DNA of 62,811 nucleotides. Source: CBETVX01 sp965539935. GTDB taxonomy: Bacteria; Bacillota; Clostridia; Peptostreptococcales; Caminicellaceae. The DNA is taken from the NCBI GenBank assembly GCA_965539935.1, contig CBETVX010000012.1, forward strand, positions 1 to 62,811, read 5' to 3'. The notes under the pieces were generated by a model, which did not search any database, had not been told where the DNA came from, and worked only from the letters and a program-made list of their open reading frames with translations. A program made the translations under genes and the position numbers. How positions within the stretch are numbered: the first letter of the stretch is position 1; every line of letters begins with the position of its first letter. Shown here in pieces: positions 15,547 through 24,697 of this stretch.

Positions 15547-17943
15547 ATGAGAAAAGTTATTTTAGGACTATTATTAACACTGTGTCTGGTATTTCCATCC
15601 TTTGCTACAACAAATATTAGTTGTGATGTAGATGATAATACAGTTAAGATTACTGTACAGGGAGAAGAAAACAAGCCAGTTACAATAACTATAAGTGATG
15701 AAAACAGAAAATATTATATAGATCAGGGAAATACCGATTCTTCAGGAAATATTGTTTTTAATGTAACCCTAGAAGAAGGAAAGACCTATAATTGTTCTGT
15801 AAATATAGGTAATGATATAACTTCAAAGACTATTACCATAGAAGATGATGATTCTACTGGACCAATTATACCTCAAGAGGATACTGTATATATCAAAATA
15901 AAAGGATATAAGGGTACTATTCTTGGTAAGACTGAAGTGGAGATAGAGGAGGGAGATACGGTATTAGATGTATTAAAAAGGGTTTTAAGAGAAAATAACA
16001 TAGATTATTCAATAAGTGGAGGATATGTTAAAAGTATAGATGGACAAGCTCAGTTTGATAAAGGTTCAAAAAGTGGCTGGATGTTTGAAATAAATGGTGA
16101 ATTTCCTGAAATAGGTGCGGGCAGTGTAGAGGTAAATGATGGAGATTATATAAAATGGCTTTACACTACAGATTTAGGTGAAGATATAGGAAATAAATAT
16201 GATTCATCCGACACAGACATGGAAGAGGAAATTGAAAATAAAATAGAAGAAATAGAAGATATTTTAAATGATGATGAATTAAATGAAACAGAAATTAAAG
16301 AAGCAGTAAATGACATAGCCGATGAATTTAATGATTATAGCGATGAAATTGATTCTGAGGAAGATGCTAAGGATTTTGTAAAAGGTATTAAAAATGTTTC
16401 AAAAATCATAGATATGGCAGCAGAAAAAATAGAAACAGAAGAAGGTGCCAAGGATATAGCTAAAAACAGTATAGAGATTATAAATTTATTAGTAGAAGCA
16501 GCGGAAAAAATAGAAGATAATGAAGATAAAAATGAAGTAAGTAAAGCTGCAGCTGATAATATGGAAGTAACCTTAAAAATAATAGACAAGATAACTGATG
16601 TAGAAGAAATCAATAATCTAACGGAAGATATGATAGATACTTCTGTAAAGCTAATAGAAGAGCTTGGAGAAGAGAATGCAAAGGAGATAAAAGAAAAGGT
16701 TGTAGAAGTAGCAGAAAAGGCAGTAGATAAGGCAAGTACAAAGGAAATAGAAGAAGACAACCTAATAGTAGAGAAAGAAAAAGTAATAGCTAAAGCAGAT
16801 GAAAATATAATAGAAGAAATAATAAAAAATGCTACAAATACATTGGAATTGGTAAAAGAAAAGCTAGAGGAAAATGACCTTGAAGCTTTAGAAAAGCTAC
16901 AAAATAAAGTAATAATCAAAGTGCCTAAATTAAATAAAGATGAAATAGAAACAAAGCTACCATCTAATATAATGAAAACTCTAAAGGAGAAGGAAATAGA
17001 AAAAGTAAAGGTAGAAACAGAAATAGCATCATTTAATATAACACCAAAGACCTTTGGAGAAAAGGCAGAAGGCAAGGAAATAAGTCTTAATGAAAAGAAA
17101 GTAGATAGAGATGAATTAACGGAAGCACAAAAGAAAATAGTTCCAGAAAATAGTATAGTAGTAGATTTAGATTCCAAATTAGGTGAAGAAAAAGTTAGTA
17201 GCTTTGACGATCCAATAGAAATAAGCATTCCCTATGAAGCTGAAGTGGAGGAAGGGAAGACAGTAAAGGTATTTTTCCTAGGGGATGATGGTAGTATAGA
17301 GTCCATGGAAGGAACTTATGACCCAGAAACAAAACTAGTAACATTTAAGACATCCCACTTTAGTAAGTTCTTTGCTAAAAAAATAGATGAAGTAGTTTTC
17401 AAAGACCTTATGGGATACCAATGGGCAGAGGAAGCTATTGGAGAAATGGCAAATAAAGGCATAGTAAATGGCAGGGGAGAAGGTATATTTGACCCATCTG
17501 CCAATATAACAAGGGCAGAATTTGTAGCTATTGTCACAAAAATGATAGGTTATGATGAAGTAGAAAAGTCCATACCATTTGAGGATGTAGAAAGAGAAGC
17601 TTGGTACTATGATTCAGTAACTAAGGCCTATAAGAATGGTCTAATTAGTGGAAAAGATAAGACCACCTTTGATCCAAAGGGAAATATTACAAGACAAGAG
17701 ATGGCAGTAATTGTGGCAAAAATACTTGAAGAAAAAGGCTACAAGAAGGTAGGATTAGAAGAATTAAATATCTTTAATGACAAAGAAGTTATAGATGGAT
17801 GGGCAAAGGATTCAGTAAGCCTATGTGTAAAGGAAGGTATAATATCTGGCATGGGTGATGGAAGATTTGCACCAAAAGAGAATGCAAATCGTGCACAGGC
17901 AGTTGTAATGCTATATAGATTACATCAATTGATTGAAGATTAA
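15547..17943 (+). CDS. Secreted DUF4430 protein with long acidic helical region and three SLH domains
   Basis: This 798-residue exported protein has a signal peptide (1-20), an Ig-like domain (about 24-98) and a DUF4430 domain (about 110-205; KSGWMFEINGEFPEIGAGS is diagnostic). A Glu/Lys-rich predicted coiled region (about 215-440), a beta region (about 455-615) and three well-kept SLH modules (about 618-798) follow. The helical region probably acts as a spacer that lifts the DUF4430 domain off the wall. It is the last gene of the cobalamin-riboswitch operon (14 bp after the previous gene) and is followed by a terminator. Confidence 0.85.
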   Translation: MRKVILGLLLTLCLVFPSFATTNISCDVDDNTVKITVQGEENKPVTITISDENRKYYIDQGNTDSSGNIVFNVTLEEGKTYNCSVNIGNDITSKTITIEDDDSTGPIIPQEDTVYIKIKGYKGTILGKTEVEIEEGDTVLDVLKRVLRENNIDYSISGGYVKSIDGQAQFDKGSKSGWMFEINGEFPEIGAGSVEVNDGDYIKWLYTTDLGEDIGNKYDSSDTDMEEEIENKIEEIEDILNDDELNETEIKEAVNDIADEFNDYSDEIDSEEDAKDFVKGIKNVSKIIDMAAEKIETEEGAKDIAKNSIEIINLLVEAAEKIEDNEDKNEVSKAAADNMEVTLKIIDKITDVEEINNLTEDMIDTSVKLIEELGEENAKEIKEKVVEVAEKAVDKASTKEIEEDNLIVEKEKVIAKADENIIEEIIKNATNTLELVKEKLEENDLEALEKLQNKVIIKVPKLNKDEIETKLPSNIMKTLKEKEIEKVKVETEIASFNITPKTFGEKAEGKEISLNEKKVDRDELTEAQKKIVPENSIVVDLDSKLGEEKVSSFDDPIEISIPYEAEVEEGKTVKVFFLGDDGSIESMEGTYDPETKLVTFKTSHFSKFFAKKIDEVVFKDLMGYQWAEEAIGEMANKGIVNGRGEGIFDPSANITRAEFVAIVTKMIGYDEVEKSIPFEDVEREAWYYDSVTKAYKNGLISGKDKTTFDPKGNITRQEMAVIVAKILEEKGYKKVGLEELNIFNDKEVIDGWAKDSVSLCVKEGIISGMGDGRFAPKENANRAQAVVMLYRLHQLIED

Positions 17944-17972
17944 AATTTTAAAAAGATTTTTATCAATAGTTA

Positions 17973-18007
17973 GGGCGGGTATTTATGAGAATACCTGCCT
18001 TTTTTTA
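17973..18007 (+). terminator. Terminator of the cobalamin-capture operon
   Basis: GGCGGGTATT pairs with AATACCTGCC across a TATGAG loop, followed by seven T. Confidence 0.9.
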
Positions 18008-18248
18008 TTATGAATTTTAAAATATAATAATTATTTTCACATAACATTTCATTTAAAATATAAGTTAAAGACTATATTAATTATTGAAATACATGGTTGG
18101 ATTTTAAAAAGAAATTTCATAAAGGTATTTGTATATATAATTGCCACATTAGAATTAGACATTTTATAAACTTTTATGTGAAATTTTAGGATGTTATACT
18201 TAAATCAAGAATAATAAATATTTTCTTTAAGCTTGAATAAGAGGGGAA
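18008..18248. other. AT-rich intergenic region before the PTS regulator
   Basis: No ORF or recognisable RNA is seen. A TATACT-like -10 near 18195 could serve the regulator, but no convincing -35 element accompanies it. Confidence 0.4.
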
Positions 18249-20366
18249 GTGAAAAACATTTATTTATATGAAAGGGCTGCCCAAATACTATTATACTTAG
18301 TAAATAGCTACACTTTCCATACTATTTCTGACCTTCAGAAAATAACTGTATCAAGTAATAGAAGTGTTAGATATGATCTAGATTATATTGACGAGTTTTT
18401 ACTATCAAATAAAATTCAAAGGCTCATAAGAAAACCTAGAGTAGGTATATCTTTTAATGGCAATGAAAGAGATAGAGAAAGGATAAAGCAATTATTAGCA
18501 AATATTGAAAAGTATAATTATATACTATCACCCGATGAAAGAGTAGTGATGATTATACTAGAATTTACTGAAGAATCAGATTACATAACAATAAAACATT
18601 TAACTCAACAGCTGTTAGTGAGTAGAAGCACAGTAAATAAAGATTTAAAGAGGGTCAGAGAAATTTTATCTAAGTATAATCTTAAAATAGAATTTGTACA
18701 AAGACATGGTTTGAAATTAATTGGTGAAGAAAAAGATATTAGGAGACTATTAGTTCAACTATGGCTAGATTATATATATAAATCTCTAGAGTTTAAAGCT
18801 AAAGGACATAGGGAATATAATCAAATCCAACTAAAAAGATTTATGAGTAAATTAAAAGGGGATATAGATATACCCTTTGTTAAAAACATTCTAAATATTA
18901 TTGAAAAGAAATTAGTACTAAGTTATTCTGATGTGGCCTATGGAAATATTCTGGCCCATATGTGTATAGCCTTAATGAGAATAAAGAATGGAAGATATAT
19001 TAGCTTGGAAATCAAAGATAAAGAAAAGCTAAAAAGTACTAAAGAGTTTACTGTAGTTAAAGACTTTAAAGAAATATTTGAGAATTATTTTAAATTAAAA
19101 TTTATGGAAGATGAAATTATTTATATAGCAATATGTTTATTGGGAGGTAATATTACAGCAATTGATGATGAATCTAAGGGAGAATGGATATATTTACAAT
19201 TGTTGGTAAAAAAGGTTATAGAATTGGTCAATAGTAAAACAATAATAGATATTAGTCAGGATTGGAAGTTATTTAATAGTCTTTTAGAGCATATTAAACC
19301 CATGATAAATAGGATCAAATATGGAATAAGGCTTGAAAATCCTATTCTAAAAAATATTAGGGAAGACTACCAAGAATTTTTTAAAATAGTCAAGGAAAGC
19401 GTTTATCCCATAGAAGAATTTGTAGGCCAAAAAGTAAATGATGATGAAATAGGGTACTTGACTATTCATTTTGGAGCAGCTATTGAAAGGGAAAAAATTA
19501 GTGGGATAATAAAACCTAAGGTTTTAATTGTTTGTGATACAGGTCTTGGGACTTCGGAACTCCTATCTGTACAAATTCAATCAATGTTTGAAGTATATAT
19601 AGTAGGAGCTATTCCAAAAAGAAAGATAGAAGAAGCATTAAAAACTAAAGAAGTAGATGTAATTATATCTACCGTTCCAATAAAAAATGAAAAAAATATT
19701 AAAGTCATAAATGTGAAACCTATTTTAACTGAAGAAAATATAAAGAAGTTAAATAATATTTTTCTTGATTTTAAGTCGAGAAAAATAGAAATCGGTGGAT
19801 TGATTAATGTTATTGAGAGAAGCTGCACTATTAATAATCGGCAACAACTTGAAAAAGACCTATATAATATTTTTAATATGAAATTAATTAATAATATAGA
19901 TGGAGATGATAAACCTGTGTTAAGAGACATTATTACTGAAGAAACTATAAAACTAAATATTGAAGCAAATAATTGGGAGGAAGCCGTTAGAATAGCAGGA
20001 GGGTTGTTAGTTAAGACAGAGGCCGTTGAAGAAAAATATGTAGAGGCTATGGTAAGTAGTGTGAAAGAATTAGGTCCCTATATAGTAATTGCTGATGGTA
20101 TTGCAATGCCCCATGCTAGACCTGAAAGTGGAGCTTTAAAAGTTGGGATGAGTTTAATCACTCTTAAAAATCCCGTTGAATTTGGGGATGAAGAATGTGA
20201 ACCTGTAAAGCTGATTATAGCATTTAGTGCAGTGGATTCTAGTACCCATTTAAAAGCTTTATCTCAACTTATGGTACTTTTAGAGGATGAAGATGCCATT
20301 GATAAAATATTAAATTCAAATAATAAAAAGAAAATTTTAGAGATAATAGACAAATTTAGTGATTAA
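18249..20366 (+). CDS. PRD-containing PTS-linked transcriptional regulator (BglG/MtlR type) with EIIA domain
   Basis: This 705-residue regulator has two N-terminal winged helix-turn-helix segments (about 1-170), two PRD domains (about 190-405), an EIIB-like domain with CDTGLGTS (about 420-500) and a C-terminal EIIA domain. The EIIA active-site histidine lies in AMPHARPES (about 620). Such proteins are switched by PTS phosphorylation of PRD histidines. It starts at GTG 18249 behind GAGGGG. It lies immediately upstream of IIB and IIC genes whose promoter it presumably activates. No free EIIA gene is present in the locus, so its EIIA domain may also serve the transporter. Confidence 0.88.
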   Translation: MKNIYLYERAAQILLYLVNSYTFHTISDLQKITVSSNRSVRYDLDYIDEFLLSNKIQRLIRKPRVGISFNGNERDRERIKQLLANIEKYNYILSPDERVVMIILEFTEESDYITIKHLTQQLLVSRSTVNKDLKRVREILSKYNLKIEFVQRHGLKLIGEEKDIRRLLVQLWLDYIYKSLEFKAKGHREYNQIQLKRFMSKLKGDIDIPFVKNILNIIEKKLVLSYSDVAYGNILAHMCIALMRIKNGRYISLEIKDKEKLKSTKEFTVVKDFKEIFENYFKLKFMEDEIIYIAICLLGGNITAIDDESKGEWIYLQLLVKKVIELVNSKTIIDISQDWKLFNSLLEHIKPMINRIKYGIRLENPILKNIREDYQEFFKIVKESVYPIEEFVGQKVNDDEIGYLTIHFGAAIEREKISGIIKPKVLIVCDTGLGTSELLSVQIQSMFEVYIVGAIPKRKIEEALKTKEVDVIISTVPIKNEKNIKVINVKPILTEENIKKLNNIFLDFKSRKIEIGGLINVIERSCTINNRQQLEKDLYNIFNMKLINNIDGDDKPVLRDIITEETIKLNIEANNWEEAVRIAGGLLVKTEAVEEKYVEAMVSSVKELGPYIVIADGIAMPHARPESGALKVGMSLITLKNPVEFGDEECEPVKLIIAFSAVDSSTHLKALSQLMVLLEDEDAIDKILNSNNKKKILEIIDKFSD

Positions 20367-20415
20367 TTTGATATTTTTGAATCTAAGATAAAAACAATAA
20401 AGGAGGTGGTAAATA

Positions 20416-20697
20416 ATGTTAAAAATATACACTGTATGTGGTAATGGAATTGGAAGTAGTTTAATGCTAAAGATGAAGATCGAGGAAATATGTGAGGAAT
20501 ATGGAATTAAGGCAGTTGTAGAATCAACAGATTTTAATTCAGCCCAAGGAAAAGAAAGTGATCTTATTGTTACTGCTAAAGAGTTTGCACATCAATTTGA
20601 AAATAAAAAAGTAGCAATTATAAGAAGTTATGTTAATAAGAAAAAGATAAAAGAAGATATTCTTGACATTTTACTAGAAATTTCAGGCAATAAATAA
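20416..20697 (+). CDS. PTS ascorbate-type EIIB
   Basis: This 93-residue protein is a complete EIIB of the lactose/ascorbate fold. The phosphocysteine loop is VCGNGIGSSLM (Cys8 accepts phosphate from EIIA), and a second half contains DLIVTAKEFA. It hands phosphate to the sugar bound by the IIC protein encoded 52 bp downstream. Ribosome binding site AAAGGAGGTGG before ATG 20416. The actual sugar cannot be read from the sequence. Confidence 0.9.
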   Translation: MLKIYTVCGNGIGSSLMLKMKIEEICEEYGIKAVVESTDFNSAQGKESDLIVTAKEFAHQFENKKVAIIRSYVNKKKIKEDILDILLEISGNK

Positions 20698-20749
20698 CCT
20701 TTAATTTAGGTTTTTGACAGACAATTAGTTAATATGAGGGGGAATTATA

Positions 20750-22132
20750 GTGGGTATTTTAAAGGTTATATCACAAGATATTTTGACTCAACCGGCTTTA
20801 CTGATGGGTTTAATTTCATTAATTGGTCTTATTGCTATGAAAAAATCTTTTAATAAAACTATAACAGGAACTTTAAAACCTATTTTAGGCTTTTTAATGT
20901 TGAGTGCCGGAGCAGATTTTATAGTTGCCAATCTTAATCCTTTAGGACAAATGATTGAATATGGCTTTAATATTACTGGAGTTGTACCTAATAATGAAGC
21001 TATTGTTGCTATAGCACAGAAAGTACTTGGAAAAGAAACTATGTTTATTCTACTATTTGGACTAATCTTTAATTTACTTATTGCTAGAGTTACTAAATAT
21101 AAATATATCTTTTTAAGTGGGCACCATACATTTTTTATGGCTTGTTTACTTTCTGCAGTTTTAAGTACTGCTGGCTTAGCAGGAATGACATTAAGTTTAA
21201 CAGGGGGATTCATTTTAGGAGCTTGGAGTGCTATTTCACCGGCTATAGGTCAGAATTTCACATTAAAAGTAACTGATGGTGATAATATAGCTATGGGACA
21301 TTTTGGTAGCTTAGGTTATTATATATCGGCTTGGGTTGGTAAATACGTAGGTAAACCTGAGGATAGCACTGAAAAAATAAATATACCACAAAAGTATGGA
21401 TTCTTGAGAGATACTACCATATCTACAGCCATTACTATGATTGTATTTTATTTAGTGGCAGCTATTGCAGCAGGTTCAGAGTTTGTAGAAAAGCTCTCTG
21501 GAGGTACTAATTTCATAGTATTTGCCGTAATTACTGCTCTAAAATTTGCAGTAGGCATCACAATAGTATATAACGGTGTAAGGATGATATTGGGAGATTT
21601 AATTCCTGCCTTTGAGGGTATATCTAAGAAAATTATACCAAATGCTGTTCCAGCAGTTGATTGTGCAGTATTCTTTACTTATGCACCTACGGCTGTAATC
21701 CTAGGTTTTGTTGGAAGCTTTATAGGTGGAGTAGTGGGAATGCTTATACTTGGTGCCTTTGGAGGAGTATTGATTATACCGGGATTGATTCCACACTTTT
21801 TCTGTGGTGCCACAGCTGGTATATATGGTAATTCTACTGGAGGTAAAAAGGGAGCTATAATTGGTTCCTTTGTAAATGGATTAGGAATTACTTTCCTACC
21901 TGCATTACTTCTTCCTGTACTTGGAGATTTAGGATTTCAAAATACAACCTTTGGAGACTTTGACTTTGGAGCTATAGGAATATTATTTGGTAAAGCAGCT
22001 AGTTTATTAGGTAGTGTTGGTATATATGGTCTTGTTGTATTGTTTGCTATAGCTTTGATAATACCTAACTTTATTAAAACTAAAGGAACAACACTAAACA
22101 ATAATATTGAAGCTTATGAAAGTGAAAGCTAA
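20750..22132 (+). CDS. PTS ascorbate-type EIIC (UlaA/SgaT family)
   Basis: This 460-residue polytopic membrane protein belongs to the UlaA/SgaT family. It carries the family segments LSGHHTFFMACLLSA and GAWSAISPAIGQNFT and ends with a hydrophilic tail. It forms the sugar channel with the preceding EIIB. GTG 20750 follows GAGGGGGAATTATA. The typical L-ascorbate-6-phosphate lactonase and epimerase genes are absent, so the substrate may be a different sugar acid or polyol. A short hairpin follows and a PfkB kinase gene comes next. Confidence 0.9.
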   Translation: MGILKVISQDILTQPALLMGLISLIGLIAMKKSFNKTITGTLKPILGFLMLSAGADFIVANLNPLGQMIEYGFNITGVVPNNEAIVAIAQKVLGKETMFILLFGLIFNLLIARVTKYKYIFLSGHHTFFMACLLSAVLSTAGLAGMTLSLTGGFILGAWSAISPAIGQNFTLKVTDGDNIAMGHFGSLGYYISAWVGKYVGKPEDSTEKINIPQKYGFLRDTTISTAITMIVFYLVAAIAAGSEFVEKLSGGTNFIVFAVITALKFAVGITIVYNGVRMILGDLIPAFEGISKKIIPNAVPAVDCAVFFTYAPTAVILGFVGSFIGGVVGMLILGAFGGVLIIPGLIPHFFCGATAGIYGNSTGGKKGAIIGSFVNGLGITFLPALLLPVLGDLGFQNTTFGDFDFGAIGILFGKAASLLGSVGIYGLVVLFAIALIIPNFIKTKGTTLNNNIEAYESES

Positions 22133-22138
22133 ACAAAT

Positions 22139-22158
22139 GCCCCTTTATAGGGGCTTTC
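22139..22158 (+). terminator. Weak hairpin between EIIC and kinase genes
   Basis: GCCCCT pairs with AGGGGC across TTAT, followed by TTTC. The T run is poor, so it may only partly terminate or may protect the upstream mRNA end. Confidence 0.5.
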
Positions 22159-22204
22159 AATTACTTTATAGTAATTATATATAATAAAAGAAAGAGGTAA
22201 AATT

Positions 22205-23128
22205 ATGGTTGATGTATTATGTATAGGGCATTCAGCATATGATGTAACTTTACCATTACAGGGATTTCCTGAAGAAAATCTAAAATATGCCATAAATTAT
22301 ATTGTGGAAAGTGGCGGTGGTCCTTCAGGTAATGGGGCTTACCTATTATCAAAGTGGGGATTATCCTCATCTTATATTGGTATATTAGGAGAGGATCATT
22401 ATGGGAAGAGGATACTGGAGGAGTTTAATGATGTGGGAGTAGATACATCTATGATCAAGATAGAAAAAAATTATTCTACACCATATTCAACAATAATAGT
22501 AAATTTAAATAATGGTAGCAGGACAATTGTAAACTATAGAGTACCAAAGGATGATTTTGATATAGATATTACGAGGCTAAAAAAAATAAATCCAAAGGTT
22601 ATTCTATTAGATGGACACGAGTTAAAAACATCCCTAAAGGCATTAGAATTATTTCCTAGGGCTAAAACCATATTAGATGCAGGCTCTGTTAGAGAAAATA
22701 CTCTTGTTTTAGCAGAAAAAGTTGATTATCTTATAGCCTCAGAAAGATTTGCATTAAAATACTGTGAAATGGATAGCATTAAAAGGGAAGAAGATTATAA
22801 TATTTGTATAAATAAAATGAAAAATCTCAACCAAGGGAATATAATTATAACTTTGGGAGAAAGAGGATTAATATATGAAGAACAAGGTGAAATTGAGAAA
22901 ATAGATGCCTTTGAAGTAAATGCAGTAGATACTACTGGAGCAGGGGATATCTTCCATGGAGCTTTTGCATATGGACTGATTAAAGAATATTCTTTAATAC
23001 ATAATCTTAAATTTGCATCTATGGCTGCAGCCCTTTCCGTTGAAAAGTTAGGGGGACGTCAATCTATACCTGATGTAAAAGAGGTTTTAGAGAAATTGGA
23101 AGAAAGAGAAAGGGTAATATTGCCATAA
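22205..23128 (+). CDS. PfkB-family carbohydrate kinase
   Basis: This 307-residue ribokinase-fold enzyme has the N-terminal glycine-rich signature GGGPSGNGAYLLSKWG (about residues 37-52). The C-terminal signature DTTGAGDIFHGAF (about 241-253) holds the catalytic Asp and anion hole. It phosphorylates a sugar or nucleoside with ATP. Its place after a PTS IIC gene suggests that it adds a second phosphate to the imported sugar phosphate, as phosphofructokinase- or tagatose-6-phosphate kinase-type enzymes do, but the substrate is not identifiable. Ribosome binding site AAAGAGG. Confidence 0.88.
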   Translation: MVDVLCIGHSAYDVTLPLQGFPEENLKYAINYIVESGGGPSGNGAYLLSKWGLSSSYIGILGEDHYGKRILEEFNDVGVDTSMIKIEKNYSTPYSTIIVNLNNGSRTIVNYRVPKDDFDIDITRLKKINPKVILLDGHELKTSLKALELFPRAKTILDAGSVRENTLVLAEKVDYLIASERFALKYCEMDSIKREEDYNICINKMKNLNQGNIIITLGERGLIYEEQGEIEKIDAFEVNAVDTTGAGDIFHGAFAYGLIKEYSLIHNLKFASMAAALSVEKLGGRQSIPDVKEVLEKLEERERVILP

Positions 23129-23155
23129 TTATAAAAAATAATATATTTTAAAACA

Positions 23156-23190
23156 AAATGCTGAGGGATTAATTCCCTCAACATTTATTT
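23156..23190. terminator. Bidirectional terminator between kinase and cysteine desulfidase genes
   Basis: TGAGGGA and TCCCTCA form a stem with A/T runs on both sides. It lies between convergent genes and can serve both strands. Confidence 0.8.
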
Positions 23191-23212
23191 TAGAGACATT
23201 TTTTAAAATATA

Positions 23213-24538
23213 TTATGCTAAAATATGTTCTGTTCTTAAAACTGAATTATCTTCCATTCTTTTCATCATATCTAATATAACCCTATCACTTATACCCATT
23301 CCTTTTACAGAAAGCTCTCCTAAGTTTCTAATAGTTTCTTCAGCAGAGGTAGCTACAATACCGTTTTTAGAAGGGACAATATTATCATTTATTGCTAGCA
23401 GGGCAGATTGAATAGCTGCAGATACTGATGTAGAAAGCTTAAGGGCACAGCCTTCCTTAGCTCCATCACAAATCATTCCACTTGTATTGGCAATCATATT
23501 TTTAACTACTCCATCAATCTGTCTTCCATTGGCTCCCATTAACCAGGCAATAGCAACACCTACTCCAGTTCCAGCAGCTACTCCACAGCCACATAAAACT
23601 GAAAGTCGACCTATATGATGCTTGATATAACTATTTATTGTATGGGCTATAGCTAATGCCCTTGCCATTTCTTCTTCAGTAGTTTCAAACTTTTCTTTAT
23701 ATGCAACTAAAGGTAAGATAGCAGTAAGACCATTGTTGCCACTTCCACTACTGCTCATTACAGGTAAAGGGACTCCAGACATTCTTGCATCGGAGGCTGC
23801 AGCTGTAAGCATCATAGCATAATTCATAAAGTCATCTGATAATATACCCTTTTTAATATTTTGTAAAATTCCAAAGCCAACGCCCATTCCAGTATTTTTA
23901 ATTAATCCTCTTTTAGCTATTACTTCATTCATTTCTAAACCTTCTAGTAAAAATGAAATATCTTCAAAGGGAATTTTCTCAATTTCTTTAATAATCTCAT
24001 TTATACTTAAGGTTATTAAATAGTCTTTACTTTCATTATTGGAACTTTGGATTTTATTGTCTATATTGAGCAGTACATTATTATTTTTCTCTAAATAAGT
24101 GAACTCATTATGCCTGTCTTCGATTATTGCTTTAGAAATTCCTTTATCGGAGGTTATGATGGCTTCTATATATATTTTTTTATCTGTATCTTTGATTTTT
24201 ATGGATAATTTATTATATTCAATTAAAGATTTAGCTAGCTTAACATCTGATTTATCAATATTTTCTAAAACCTTTAGTTCCTTTTCGCTTTTACCTGCTA
24301 TAGTTCCCAATGCAGCTGCAATATGAAGACCTACTTCATTGGTATTTGGTATACCTACCGATAATCCGTTCTTATATACATTGGGACTGAGGAAAACTTC
24401 TATTTTTTTAATATTATCATGATTAAGTAGCTCCTTAGCCTTAGCACAAGCAAGGGCTACAGCTACAGGTTCGGTACATCCAATTGCAGGAACAACTTCT
24501 CTTTTAAGCATATCAACAATAAATTTTCCCTTTTCCAT
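23213..24538 (-). CDS. cdsB: L-cysteine desulfidase (UPF0597/CdsB family)
   Basis: This 441-residue enzyme of the serine dehydratase alpha/CyuA family is expected to split cysteine into pyruvate, ammonia and sulfide using a 4Fe-4S cluster. Family cysteines are present in AIGCTEPVA (about residue 21), LCGCGVAAG and MICDGAKEGC. The serine/glycine-rich stretch PVMSSSGSGNNGL is also typical. The start ATG is preceded by AAGGAGGACGG on the minus strand. A sigma-54 type promoter and three 13-bp palindromes lie upstream, and the adjacent gene encodes a sigma-54 activator. This matches the CdsB-CdsR pair described in Clostridioides difficile. Confidence 0.9.
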   Translation of the reverse strand: MEKGKFIVDMLKREVVPAIGCTEPVAVALACAKAKELLNHDNIKKIEVFLSPNVYKNGLSVGIPNTNEVGLHIAAALGTIAGKSEKELKVLENIDKSDVKLAKSLIEYNKLSIKIKDTDKKIYIEAIITSDKGISKAIIEDRHNEFTYLEKNNNVLLNIDNKIQSSNNESKDYLITLSINEIIKEIEKIPFEDISFLLEGLEMNEVIAKRGLIKNTGMGVGFGILQNIKKGILSDDFMNYAMMLTAAASDARMSGVPLPVMSSSGSGNNGLTAILPLVAYKEKFETTEEEMARALAIAHTINSYIKHHIGRLSVLCGCGVAAGTGVGVAIAWLMGANGRQIDGVVKNMIANTSGMICDGAKEGCALKLSTSVSAAIQSALLAINDNIVPSKNGIVATSAEETIRNLGELSVKGMGISDRVILDMMKRMEDNSVLRTEHILA

Positions 24539-24577
24539 AACCGTCCTCCTTAATTAAAGATATCTTTAGTATTATTA

Positions 24578-24595
24578 CTGCAATTTTCATACCAA
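24578..24595 (-). promoter_or_regulatory. Sigma-54 (-24/-12) promoter of cdsB
   Basis: On the minus strand the sequence is TTGGTATGAAAATTGCAG, with GG and GC separated by exactly 10 bp as sigma-54 requires. It lies about 40-57 bp upstream of the cdsB start codon. Confidence 0.8.
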
Positions 24596-24634
24596 TTATA
24601 AATGCAAGAAAAAGGGGGGATTTCAATATAAAAT

Positions 24635-24697
24635 TCTCAAATTGAGACTATAAAGAGAAAATTTAATCTCAATTTGAGACAAATTCTCAAATTGAGA
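24635..24697. promoter_or_regulatory. Three 13-bp palindromic activator sites (UAS) for CdsR
   Basis: TCTCAA-N-TTGAGA-like sites occur at 24635-24647, 24667-24679 and 24685-24697 (TCTCAAATTGAGA or TCTCAATTTGAGA). Their centres are 32 and 18 bp apart. They lie upstream of the sigma-54 promoter, and the last one ends directly at the stop codon of the activator gene. Enhancer function is inferred. Confidence 0.75.

Noticed and set aside
16335..17228. A 297-codon open frame on the minus strand, serine/phenylalanine-rich
   Set aside because: It lies wholly inside the Glu/Lys-rich helical region of the DUF4430-SLH gene; its composition is the mirror of GAA/AAA-rich codons and it has no ribosome binding site or domain.
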